Source: Mesotoga sp. UBA6090 (lineage in GTDB: Bacteria; Thermotogota; Thermotogae; Petrotogales; Kosmotogaceae). From it: DNA of 16,161 bases. Location of the stretch: the NCBI RefSeq assembly GCF_002435945.1, contig NZ_DIXC01000017.1, forward strand, positions 1 through 16,161. Reading direction: 5' to 3'. A program made the position numbers and the translations under genes. Positions 6,383 through 14,142 of this stretch are shown one piece after another. Numbering within the stretch: the first letter of the stretch is position 1; each line of letters begins with the position of its first letter. The notes beneath the pieces were generated by a model. That model was not told the origin of the DNA, searched no databases, and saw only the letters and a list, made by a program, of their open reading frames with translations.

Positions 6383-7218
6383 AGGCGCTCATGAAGGTTA
6401 TAGGCAGAATATTGAAGATCCTCGCTCTCGGGCTGTATCTTTTGGCTGCGCTTTTGCCCCTTTACTGGGTAGTGGTGACATCCTTCAAGGGTTCAAGAGA
6501 GATCTACACTTTTCCGCTGAAGTATCTTCCTGAGAAGCTGTCATTTGAGAGTTACGCCAAGCTCTTTGGCTTTGCAAACTTTGGAGTGTACTTCCGAAAT
6601 AGCGCAATAGTTGCGCTCGCAGCGGCCTTAGTGGCCATGCTTATATCTATGTTCAGCGGCTATGCTCTCTCTCGAATTCGGGCGAAGAAATTCAGGAACG
6701 GGACATTGCTTGCCATGTATTTTACGCAGATGGTGCCGCCGTTCATACTTATGGCCCCGCTGTTCGTAATGCTCGCCAATTACGGGATGACCGATAGGCT
6801 TTCTACGTTGTTCATCCTCTATGTAACTATGGTAATTGCTTTCAGCACTATCATGTCAAAAAGCTTTTTTGACAGGATCCCCGTTTCGCTGGAGGAAGCC
6901 GCAGTGATTGACGGCTGTAATACTTTGCAGGCAATGTTCAAAGTTGTATTTCCCCTCACGAGACCGGGACTGGCGGCGATTTTCAGTTTTGCCTTCGTGA
7001 ATATCTGGAACGAGCTGTTTCTGGCGTCAATGTTCATCTTCTCTGACGAAAAAATGACGGTTCCCGTTGCGCTGAACTCCTTCATCTCAAAGGCAGGTAT
7101 AAGCTGGGATGTCTTGAGCGCGGGACTTGTGCTCTCTCTATTACCGACGATGATAGTGTTCGCCTTTGCCCAGAAATACATAATTGCCGGACTTACCGAA
7201 GGCGCAATAAAAGGATAA
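6379..7218 (+). CDS. ABC sugar transporter permease (MalG/UgpE type)
   Basis: This 279-residue inner-membrane permease is the second half of the transport channel. It has about six membrane segments, the first at about residues 12-33. The EAA loop begins near residue 172 with EEAAVIDGCNTLQAMFKVVFP. The N-terminal LLPLYWVVVTSFKGSREIYTFP and the C-terminal QKYIIAGLTEGAIKG are hallmarks of the MalG/UgpE group. The ATG overlaps the stop of the first permease, which implies coupled translation and matched amounts of the two subunits. The substrate is set mainly by the binding protein and cannot be read here. Confidence 0.92.
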   Translation: MKALMKVIGRILKILALGLYLLAALLPLYWVVVTSFKGSREIYTFPLKYLPEKLSFESYAKLFGFANFGVYFRNSAIVALAAALVAMLISMFSGYALSRIRAKKFRNGTLLAMYFTQMVPPFILMAPLFVMLANYGMTDRLSTLFILYVTMVIAFSTIMSKSFFDRIPVSLEEAAVIDGCNTLQAMFKVVFPLTRPGLAAIFSFAFVNIWNELFLASMFIFSDEKMTVPVALNSFISKAGISWDVLSAGLVLSLLPTMIVFAFAQKYIIAGLTEGAIKG

Positions 7219-7239
7219 GAAGATTGGAGGATTTTGAGG

Positions 7240-8394
7240 ATGCAGAAAGAGCACATAACTGAGATTTTGCACCATCTTGGAGAAGAGGATCTACCTTGTG
7301 GAGCGGTCAATCCTCCATTGTTCCAGACTTCGATTTTCTCGTTCAAGGACTTTGACGATTTTTCAACGGCCCTTTCAGATGAGACGAACCACTTTTTGTA
7401 CACGAGGGGAAACAATCCGACTGTAAACATTCTTGAAAAGAAATTGGCTGCGCTTGAGCATGCGGAGAGAGCAAAGCTTTTCGCGTCGGGCGTCGCTGCG
7501 ATAGTCTCCAGTATTTCAGCCTTCGTGCAGAGTGGCGATCATATAGTGACGATCAAGGACTGCTACAGCTGGACATCCACGTACGTGACAAAGTATCTGG
7601 CAAGATTCGGAGTAGAACACACATTTGTGGAAGGAAGCGATGCAAATGAACTTGAGGCGGCGCTCAGACCAAACACAAAGATCATATATCTCGAAAGTCC
7701 AACAACATTCACTTTCAAACTTCAAGATCTGACCGAAGTGTCCTCGCTGGGAAGATCAAAGGGAATCAAGACGATAATCGATAATACATGGGCAACTCCT
7801 ATTTATCAGAATCCGATTGATTTCGGGATTGATCTCGTAGTGCATTCTGCTTCGAAATACCTTGGCGGAAACAGCGATGTAGTCGGCGGCGTTGTTGCCG
7901 GATCGAATGAAGATGTCAAGAGAATCTTCGAAAAGGAGTTTCTAAATACCGGGGCCGTGCCCGATCCCTTTGCCGCCTGGCTGATACTGAGAGGAATCAG
8001 GACTCTACACATCCGGATGCCGGTTCATTTCCAGAATGCGATGGAGCTCAGCCGAAGATTGCAGGAAAACGAAGCCGTTGAATATGTTCTGTATCCTATG
8101 CTCGAATCTTCAGATCAGTACTCTCTTGCGAAAAAGCAGATGAGGGGAGGTTCTGGCCTCTTTTCGTTCAAGCTCAAAACAAGAGACATCGACAGGATAA
8201 AGAAGTTTGTCAACTCTCTCAAATTCTTCAGGAGGGCAGTAAGCTGGGGCGGGTATGAGAGCCTAGTCTCTCCGTACGCCGTTTCTCACAAAGATCCCGG
8301 TGACAATGTCTCACTAATACGAATTCACGCAGGATTGGAGGAAATCGAAGTCCTTTCCGAGGATCTTGAGAGCGCAATTAAATCCGTTCTTTGA
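7240..8394 (+). CDS. Cys/Met metabolism PLP-dependent enzyme (cystathionine gamma-synthase/beta-lyase type)
   Basis: This 384-residue cytosolic enzyme belongs to the transsulfuration fold-type I PLP family. SASKYLGGNSDVVGG contains the lysine expected to bind PLP, Lys206 by this numbering. YTRGNNPT near residue 50 is the phosphate-binding segment given by the neighbouring subunit. ESPTTFTFKLQDL and IIDNTWATPIYQNPIDFG are also typical. The family makes or splits carbon-sulfur bonds next to an amino acid; sequence alone does not separate synthase, beta-lyase and gamma-lyase. ATG at 7240 is chosen over TTG at 7234 because TTGGAGG (7224-7230) is 9 bases from the ATG. Its place inside a sugar-uptake operon, 21 bases after the permease gene, is unexpected. 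It may serve a sulfur- or amino-containing sugar conjugate, or simply share the promoter. Confidence 0.88.
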   Translation: MQKEHITEILHHLGEEDLPCGAVNPPLFQTSIFSFKDFDDFSTALSDETNHFLYTRGNNPTVNILEKKLAALEHAERAKLFASGVAAIVSSISAFVQSGDHIVTIKDCYSWTSTYVTKYLARFGVEHTFVEGSDANELEAALRPNTKIIYLESPTTFTFKLQDLTEVSSLGRSKGIKTIIDNTWATPIYQNPIDFGIDLVVHSASKYLGGNSDVVGGVVAGSNEDVKRIFEKEFLNTGAVPDPFAAWLILRGIRTLHIRMPVHFQNAMELSRRLQENEAVEYVLYPMLESSDQYSLAKKQMRGGSGLFSFKLKTRDIDRIKKFVNSLKFFRRAVSWGGYESLVSPYAVSHKDPGDNVSLIRIHAGLEEIEVLSEDLESAIKSVL

Positions 8395-8401
8395 GTGGTT
8401 C

Positions 8402-8414
8402 TTGACAGACCGCT
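8402..8414. repeat. 13-mer TTGACAGACCGCT, copy 2
   Basis: Exact copy of the 13-mer at 1376-1388 and 10644-10656. Here it lies in the gap between the PLP enzyme and the mannosidase. It begins with a consensus -35 (TTGACA), but no -10 box follows at 16-18 bases, so it is not called a promoter. Confidence 0.35.
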
Positions 8415-8452
8415 CATGAGAAATGACTTTCCGGGATATTGGAGGAGATACT

Positions 8453-11400
8453 GTGTATCATTCTAGATCAGAGTCGTGCATAAGGCTCAAAAAGGAACTG
8501 TCTGAGCTCTTTCCCTATACTGTGAGAGAGAGAGAAGGGATCAGTGACTGGCAGTTCAGCGGATCGCGTTCGGAAACTCCACCTGAAGAAGGATGGAAAG
8601 AGATATCTGCCGGCTACTGCTGGGATGAAGAGTGCTTTCCCGTCTGGTTCAGATCGAGTTTTGAGAGAGGGGAGCTCGAAGAGGACGAAAGACTTTTTTT
8701 GAGAGTTGTTCCGGGAGGCGAGAGTCTTGTAATGGTAGACGGTCGTTCTTATGGTGAGATAAACGTCTATCATCAACTCCTGGATGTCACTAGATTTGCA
8801 GACGGAAGACGCCATATTCTGGATGTTCAGACCGTCCCGAAGGGGCTCTTCGGAACCCATCTGCCCGGACCCGTCTTTGAAGTTGCGGAGCTGCTAACCA
8901 TAGATGAATCGGTTTCGGGGGCCTATCTCGATTTCATGGTGGCTATCGACGTTTTTGAAGCGACGAAGGATGACCTGCTAGCCGAGAAACTGTTGAAGAT
9001 CATCAGCGATAGCCTCTCGGAAATTGAGCTGCCGAGATCGACGGAACATTACTTCAAGACCACTCCCGACAATCCCACCCTTTTTGGTCAGCAGCAATAC
9101 GGAAGCGTTAATCATCTCTGGCACTCCCCAGATTTTGAGAAGTCGAGCGGTAATGAATTGCCCGAAGAGTACAAGGCTACGGTTATGAGCGCGCGAAACA
9201 CTCTGAATGACTCAATAGTGAAGCTGAGAGAGGAACACGGATCGGCGGGCTCTGTTCAAGTTGCCGGGCAGGCGCATATAGACTATGCGTGGCTGTGGCC
9301 CATAGACGAAACGAAGAGGAAGATCAGAAGAACCTTTGCCAATGCGCTGAGGCTTATGGAGAAATATCCCGAGTTTGTGTATATCCAGTCTTCGGCACAG
9401 ATGTACAAGGATCTTAAAGAGAACGATCCAGACCTCTACGATAGAGTCAGGAAGAGTATAGCAAGGGGAAGCTGGGAAGCGATAGGCGGAATGTGGGTAG
9501 AAAGCGACTGCAACATTTCCAGCGCGGAGTCTCTCGCGAGGCAGTTTCTCTACGGTCAGAGGTTCTTTGAAGAGGAGTTTGGCATCAGGTCGTCGGTCGC
9601 GTGGCTGCCCGATGTCTTCGGTTTCTCCTGGATACTTCCTCAGATTATGAAAGAGGCGGGAATAAAGTACTTCTCCACGACTAAGCTGAAATGGAATGAG
9701 AAGAACCGCTTCCCTCTCGACCTCTTCCGCTGGAGAGGTTTGGACGGAAGCGAGATCGTCTGTCATTTCTTCGATAACCCTCAAGGGGGCTACAATGGAA
9801 TGATCAACCCCGAAGCTATTCTAGGAACATGGGATAACTTTCAGAACAAGCAGATTTACAACAAGACAGTCACAACTTTTGGCTACGGAGACGGCGGCGG
9901 AGGTCCGACCGAAGAAATGCTGGAGTACTATGAACGGTTGAAGAACTATCCCGGAATGCCAAGCCTTGAAATGGCCCCGCTGCAGAAGTACTACGAGAAT
10001 CTGCCGAAGGATAGCGAGCTGCCTGTTTGGGATGACGAACTCTACTTCGAACTGCACAGAGGTACTTTCACGACTCAGGCAAGAACTAAGAAGCTCCACA
10101 AAGAGGCCGAAGACGCGCTGTACAGACTTGAAGTATTGGGAGTGCTATTTGTCGAGAGAAAAGGGTATCCGATCGAGAGAGTTCGAAAGCTGTGGGAGAT
10201 GCTTCTTCACAACGAATTTCACGACATCCTTCCCGGCTCGTCGATAAACGAAGCGCATCATCAGGCTGAAAACGAACTCGGCGAGGTGATCGCCGAGTCT
10301 GACGAGATCTCTGGAGGCTTCCTAAGTTCCAGGAGTGATGGAAATGCCTTGTTCAGAACCGTTATCAATACAGGTTCCTTTCCCCGAGAAGTAATCTTTT
10401 CCGATGAAGGCGACAGATGTTTGCGGAGGTCTGACGGAAAGAAGCTCGCCTCCCAAAAAACATATGATGGAAAATCCGTATACAGTTTCAGCGAGAAGAT
10501 CTCTCCTTTCTCCGCTCAAGTCTTCGAATATACTGACGAGAAAGTAGATCGGTATGCGCCTGACGGCGATACCGTAATGCAGAACGCTTATTTGATCGTT
10601 GAAGTGAATGCTGACGGAAGTATATCAGCCTACGACAAGATGCTTGACAGACCGCTTCTTTCTGGGCCGGGAAATTCTCTCTATGTCTACAAAGACATTC
10701 CCGTTGCATGGGACGGCTGGGATATCGATCATGACTATGCCAGATCGAGAAAAAAGCTTGATGCTTCTGAAGTTAGAACGATAGAAACCGGCCCGGTAAG
10801 GAAGGTAGTTCAGGCAACTTATCATTACGAGGGAAGCTCGATAATGCAGAGATATGTCCTGAATGCCTCTTCAAAGAGGCTGGATATTGAAACTGAAATT
10901 GACTGGCACACGAGAAGGACTTTGTTAAAGGCTCATTTTCCCGTCAATCTTCTCTCACGGGAAATCAGGTGTGACCTTTCGGCCGGCCATTCGCTCAGAA
11001 GCACGAGGGTCAGAAACTCCTTCGAGGAAGCGCGATTCGAATTCCCGGCGCATCGATGGGTGGAGGTTTCGGAACCGGGTTTCGCCGTCTCTATATTGAA
11101 TGACGGCAAGTACGGCCATGCCTGCTCCGATTCCGACATTTCGTTGACGCTTCTCAGATCGCCGATCTATCCCGATTTCTTCGCCGACGAGGGAAGGCAC
11201 AGTTTCACGTACTCGTTGTTTTCTCATGACTCCACAAACGCTCTAGAGACAGTTGCAGAGGCCGAAAGCCTCAATAAGCCACTAGTTCTGGCATCGGGCA
11301 GTGTGGATTTCGGTAAAGACTGCCTTCAGATATCGGCCGGGAATCTCAAGGTTCTCGCCTTGAAACACTCCGAGGGTACCGGTTATGTGCTCAGAGTGGC

Positions 11401-11569
11401 CGAAGTTGAAGGCAGATGTGGAGTTGCCAGTGTCAGAACTTCTCTGCCCTTTGAGCGTTGCTGGATCTCCAACATTCTAGAAGACAAGGCCCGCGAACTT
11501 CCTGTTGTAGATGGAAGGGTTCAGCTCGAGTACAGGCAGTTCGGCTTACATACTCTGATTTTTGAGTGA
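8453..11569 (+). CDS. Alpha-mannosidase, glycoside hydrolase family 38
   Basis: This retaining alpha-mannosidase has 1038 residues from the chosen start. The metal site and nucleophile are intact: GQAHIDYAWLWP gives His275 and Asp277, WVESDCN gives Asp352 (nucleophile and zinc ligand), and NEFHDILPGSS gives His590, the same set as in characterised GH38 enzymes. LPDVFGFSWILPQIMKEAG and RWRGLDGSEIVCHF are also family signatures. The C-terminal half is the usual beta-rich domain. There is no signal peptide, so it acts in the cytosol on imported mannosides. GTG at 8453 is chosen over ATG at 8423 because GGAGGAG (8441-8447) sits 5 bases before it and the ATG has no good site. The length is usual for the family. 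Linkage preference cannot be predicted. Confidence 0.95.
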   Translation: MYHSRSESCIRLKKELSELFPYTVREREGISDWQFSGSRSETPPEEGWKEISAGYCWDEECFPVWFRSSFERGELEEDERLFLRVVPGGESLVMVDGRSYGEINVYHQLLDVTRFADGRRHILDVQTVPKGLFGTHLPGPVFEVAELLTIDESVSGAYLDFMVAIDVFEATKDDLLAEKLLKIISDSLSEIELPRSTEHYFKTTPDNPTLFGQQQYGSVNHLWHSPDFEKSSGNELPEEYKATVMSARNTLNDSIVKLREEHGSAGSVQVAGQAHIDYAWLWPIDETKRKIRRTFANALRLMEKYPEFVYIQSSAQMYKDLKENDPDLYDRVRKSIARGSWEAIGGMWVESDCNISSAESLARQFLYGQRFFEEEFGIRSSVAWLPDVFGFSWILPQIMKEAGIKYFSTTKLKWNEKNRFPLDLFRWRGLDGSEIVCHFFDNPQGGYNGMINPEAILGTWDNFQNKQIYNKTVTTFGYGDGGGGPTEEMLEYYERLKNYPGMPSLEMAPLQKYYENLPKDSELPVWDDELYFELHRGTFTTQARTKKLHKEAEDALYRLEVLGVLFVERKGYPIERVRKLWEMLLHNEFHDILPGSSINEAHHQAENELGEVIAESDEISGGFLSSRSDGNALFRTVINTGSFPREVIFSDEGDRCLRRSDGKKLASQKTYDGKSVYSFSEKISPFSAQVFEYTDEKVDRYAPDGDTVMQNAYLIVEVNADGSISAYDKMLDRPLLSGPGNSLYVYKDIPVAWDGWDIDHDYARSRKKLDASEVRTIETGPVRKVVQATYHYEGSSIMQRYVLNASSKRLDIETEIDWHTRRTLLKAHFPVNLLSREIRCDLSAGHSLRSTRVRNSFEEARFEFPAHRWVEVSEPGFAVSILNDGKYGHACSDSDISLTLLRSPIYPDFFADEGRHSFTYSLFSHDSTNALETVAEAESLNKPLVLASGSVDFGKDCLQISAGNLKVLALKHSEGTGYVLRVAEVEGRCGVASVRTSLPFERCWISNILEDKARELPVVDGRVQLEYRQFGLHTLIFE
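10644..10656. repeat. 13-mer TTGACAGACCGCT, copy 3 (inside the mannosidase gene)
   Basis: Same 13-mer as at 1376 and 8402. Here it encodes part of MLDRPLLS in the GH38 protein, so this copy may be set by coding constraint and not by a shared element. Confidence 0.3.
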
Positions 11570-11596
11570 AGAGAGAAGCTATGGAAAGTGATGAAG

Positions 11597-12523
11597 ATGA
11601 ATGAAGCAGAAGGAAAGATACTGGGTATAGATATTGGAGGCACGAAGACCGCAGTCATTTTGGGCGATGAAGATCTGAATATCATCAGGAGAAGGGAGTT
11701 TCCTACCGAACCCGACAGCGGTTTTGAAAACTTTGTCGAGAGACTCTCTTTTGAAATCGATGCTCTAGTGGAGAGGGAGGTTCCGGCCAGGGCGGGAGTA
11801 TCTGTTGGAGGTCCAATGGATGCGAATACGGGAACTCTTTATAATCCTCCTCATCTCAGGTGGGGGACGGTCAACATAGTACAACCGCTTGAGGAACGTT
11901 TTCATTTTTCCGTGACAGTTCAGCACGATGGGAGAGCCGGAGCCCTGGCAGAAAGTATTCTGGGAGCAGGCAGGGGTTTCTCAAACACTGTCTTTCTGAC
12001 GCTAGGGACAGGCCTTGGAGCGGGAATAATCATAGACGGCAAAGTGTACAGTGGATCAAAGGGATTAGCCGGAGAGGTCGGTCACATGCGAGTGGCCGAT
12101 GACGGACCGTCGCTCTTTGGCAAGAACGGTTCCTGGGAGTCATATTGCGGTGGAACAGGGATTTCACTGTATGCCAGTTATAGATTTCCAGAGAGATTCA
12201 GACGGGGAACGAGCGCTGAGGAAATCGCAGGTATGGCCTTGAAGGGAGATACTTACGCTGTCACAGTACTTGAGGAAAGCGGAACTTACTTCGGCAAAGG
12301 GCTGGCCGTGCTGCTGGACATTCTAGATCCTGACAGGATAATACTTGGAAATCTTGCGTGGCGTCTTCCCGGAGTATGGCTGGAGTCTGCGATGAAAAAG
12401 GCTGTCGGCGAGTCTTTGATCGGTGAGGAAGCGAGAGAAAGAGTCGTTCTCTCCGGGCTCAAAGACAAGATCGGTGATTACGCGGCGTTGATTGTGGCCA
12501 GCGGAAGAGGAAGGAGAGGATAA
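11597..12523 (+). CDS. ROK-family sugar kinase (glucokinase-like)
   Basis: This ATP-dependent sugar kinase of the ROK family has 308 residues from ATG 11597. ILGIDIGGTKTAVI near residues 8-21 is the ATP phosphate loop, QHDGRAGALAE contains the expected catalytic base (Asp111), and TLGTGLGAGIIIDGKVYSG is the second nucleotide segment. GEVGHMRV keeps His163, but the family zinc cysteines (CxCGxxGCxE) are replaced: Ser172, Phe174 and Ser179 stand in DGPSLFGKNGSWE. Cysteine-free ROK subfamilies of this form seem to exist, so this need not mean loss of activity. The start is uncertain: GTG 11588, ATG 11591 and ATG 11597 share the frame, and GGAAAG (11583-11588) fits 11597 best. Likely substrates are mannose, glucose or an unusual hexose released by the mannosidase. 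Confidence 0.88.
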   Translation: MNEAEGKILGIDIGGTKTAVILGDEDLNIIRRREFPTEPDSGFENFVERLSFEIDALVEREVPARAGVSVGGPMDANTGTLYNPPHLRWGTVNIVQPLEERFHFSVTVQHDGRAGALAESILGAGRGFSNTVFLTLGTGLGAGIIIDGKVYSGSKGLAGEVGHMRVADDGPSLFGKNGSWESYCGGTGISLYASYRFPERFRRGTSAEEIAGMALKGDTYAVTVLEESGTYFGKGLAVLLDILDPDRIILGNLAWRLPGVWLESAMKKAVGESLIGEEARERVVLSGLKDKIGDYAALIVASGRGRRG

Positions 12524-12526
12524 GAG

Positions 12527-13108
12527 ATGGAGCTTGAAGACGTGGCCCGAAAGGCCTTTGAAGAAAGTATTCGGGTGAAGAGAGAGTTTATTGAACGTTA
12601 TGAAGAGGCTCTTCTGGAGGTTGCACGTGAGGTTGCACGTAGAATCGGTAACGGTGGTACGGTCTATTTCATGGGAAATGGAGGAAGCGCTGCAGATGCC
12701 GCTCATCTGGCAGCGGAACTTGTGGGAAGATTCTATCTTGAGAGAAGACCAATAAGGGCAGTGTCCTTGCCCAGCAACGACTCGATTCTTACCGAGATCC
12801 CGAATGATTTCGGGTATGATCAGATCTTTTCGAGACAGCTGGAAGCATTTCTGAGAGAAGAGGATGTTGTGATAGCGATAAGCACGAGCGGAAACTCGAA
12901 GAATATTGTAAGGGGTCTCGAAGTAGCTAGGAAAAGGCTCTCTCTGAGGATCGGCATGACTGGCAGGACGGGCGGCGACATGCTCGATCGCTGTGACTAT
13001 TTATTCAAGGTTGATTCAACGGATGTCCCGAGAATACAGGAGACGCACATAACGCTGGGGCACGTGCTTTGCCAGCTAATAGAAGCGATGGTAGCTGAAG
13101 AAAGATAG
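12527..13108 (+). CDS. gmhA: GmhA-like phosphosugar isomerase (SIS domain)
   Basis: This 193-residue single-SIS-domain protein matches sedoheptulose-7-phosphate isomerase (GmhA), which makes D-glycero-D-manno-heptose 7-phosphate in the cytosol. MGNGGSAADAAHLAAELVGRF is the family signature, followed by SILTEIPNDFGYDQIFSRQLEA, ISTSGNSKNI (the phosphate site) and RIQETHITLGHVLCQLIE. These last two elements are the ones that set GmhA apart from other SIS proteins, although the close relative DiaA shares much of this. A strong GGAGAGG (12513-12519) lies 7 bases before the ATG, and the gap to the kinase gene is 3 bases. A perfect 12-base tandem duplication at 12617-12640 repeats EVAR in the N-terminal helix. 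Here the enzyme may act on sedoheptulose phosphate or a related ketose phosphate. Confidence 0.88.
   Translation: MELEDVARKAFEESIRVKREFIERYEEALLEVAREVARRIGNGGTVYFMGNGGSAADAAHLAAELVGRFYLERRPIRAVSLPSNDSILTEIPNDFGYDQIFSRQLEAFLREEDVVIAISTSGNSKNIVRGLEVARKRLSLRIGMTGRTGGDMLDRCDYLFKVDSTDVPRIQETHITLGHVLCQLIEAMVAEER
12617..12640 (+). repeat. 12-base tandem duplication inside gmhA
   Basis: GAGGTTGCACGT occurs twice back to back, encoding EVAR-EVAR in frame. It is identical at DNA level, which suggests a recent duplication or chance in a helical repeat of low complexity. Confidence 0.6.
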
Positions 13109-13140
13109 AATTGGGCAGATTTGAAACGGCAGGTGGAATG

Positions 13141-14142
13141 ATGAGATACGAAGGAAAATTCAAGATATTCGACAGTTCAAGTGTAAGAACCTATCCGCTT
13201 AAGGATAGACCAAGCGAGGTCTCTATCTCAGACTTGATCGATGAAAACAAAGTAATCGATGAAGCTGAGAGCTACTCTTCAAGCGACCTAGAAGGACTGG
13301 CTTCGAAGGTAGTGGAAGCTAGAAGGCAGGACAAACCGGTGATAGTATTCAGCGGGGCCCATATAATCAAGAATGGGATGGGGCCTCTTCTCTCATCGCT
13401 CATAAAGAAGGGAATCATTTCTGCTCTTGGAGTCAACGGGGCCTTTACAATACACGATTTCGAACTGGCCTACTGCGGAAAGACCTCCGAGAGCATTCCC
13501 AACGCCTTATCGGAAGGGCTTTTCGGCTTTGCAGAAGAGACGAACAGATACATAAACCAGGCACTTGTCCATGGAAACAGTCTTCTTATTGGTTATGGAG
13601 AGTCAATGGGCAGATTGATATCCGGCGAACCCTTTCCCGAAAAGGCGAAATGCATGTACCCCGAGGCTTCGGTTCAGTATAACGCGTTCCAGAAAGACAT
13701 TCCGCTCTGTGTTCATTGCGCCGTTGGAACGGATATCTATCACATGACTGCTTACTTCGATGGAGAGGCTCTTGGAGGTTGTTCCGGAAGAGACTTCCTT
13801 GTATTCGCCAATGAGATTTCGAAACTGGAGAATGGCGGAGTAGTCATAGTTATCGGTTCGGCCGTGATAGGGGTTGAAGTAATACTGAAGGCGATTTCGA
13901 TGGCCGCAAATGTTGGAAAACCTCCAAAGGGAATCACAACGGCCAGCTTCGACATAAGAGAGGCTGATCTCGAGCAAGCTTCCAAAAACAACAAGAGCGC
14001 TCCTTCTTACTACTTTAGGGACATAAAATCGATTGTGACAAGAATTCCCAAAGCATTTGGCGGTACTGGTTACTACATAAAGGGCGATCACAGAGAGACT
14101 CTGCCGGCATTTTACAGGTCGATTGTGAGGAGATCGGTATGA
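13141..14142 (+). CDS. Deoxyhypusine-synthase-like protein of unknown function
   Basis: This protein has 333 residues from ATG 13141. PVIVFSGAHIIKNGMGPLLSS, ISALGVNGAFTIHDFELAYCG, SVQYNAFQKDIPLCVHCAVG and GGVVIVIGSAVIG follow the order and flavour of the NAD-binding deoxyhypusine synthase fold (residues about 75-260). I recall these only from family patterns; no alignment was run. Bacteria generally lack eIF5A, and the catalytic-lysine segment of true DHS enzymes was not recognised, so it probably does another NAD-dependent reaction. It sits between the GmhA-like isomerase and the kinase-phosphatase fusion, and overlaps the latter by 4 bases, so a part in the same sugar-phosphate pathway is likely. 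ATG 13141 or 13138 is preferred over TTG 13111 because AGGTGG (13131-13136) lies just upstream. The fold call is moderate; the function is unknown. Confidence 0.7.
   Translation: MRYEGKFKIFDSSSVRTYPLKDRPSEVSISDLIDENKVIDEAESYSSSDLEGLASKVVEARRQDKPVIVFSGAHIIKNGMGPLLSSLIKKGIISALGVNGAFTIHDFELAYCGKTSESIPNALSEGLFGFAEETNRYINQALVHGNSLLIGYGESMGRLISGEPFPEKAKCMYPEASVQYNAFQKDIPLCVHCAVGTDIYHMTAYFDGEALGGCSGRDFLVFANEISKLENGGVVIVIGSAVIGVEVILKAISMAANVGKPPKGITTASFDIREADLEQASKNNKSAPSYYFRDIKSIVTRIPKAFGGTGYYIKGDHRETLPAFYRSIVRRSV

Noticed and set aside
6854..6874. Inverted repeat TGTCAAAAA-gct-TTTTTGACA with a T-run
   Set aside because: It looks like a terminator but lies inside the second permease gene and simply encodes MSKSFFD. 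The operon continues for nearly nine kilobases after it.
8402..8440. Possible promoter before the mannosidase (TTGACA at 8402-8407)
   Set aside because: No -10 box lies at a workable distance. The best candidate, GATATT at 8435-8440, is 27 bases away.
9212..9784. Minus-strand frame of 190 codons
   Set aside because: It is fully antisense to the catalytic part of the GH38 gene, whose active-site residues are intact. It is a shadow of that gene's codon use.
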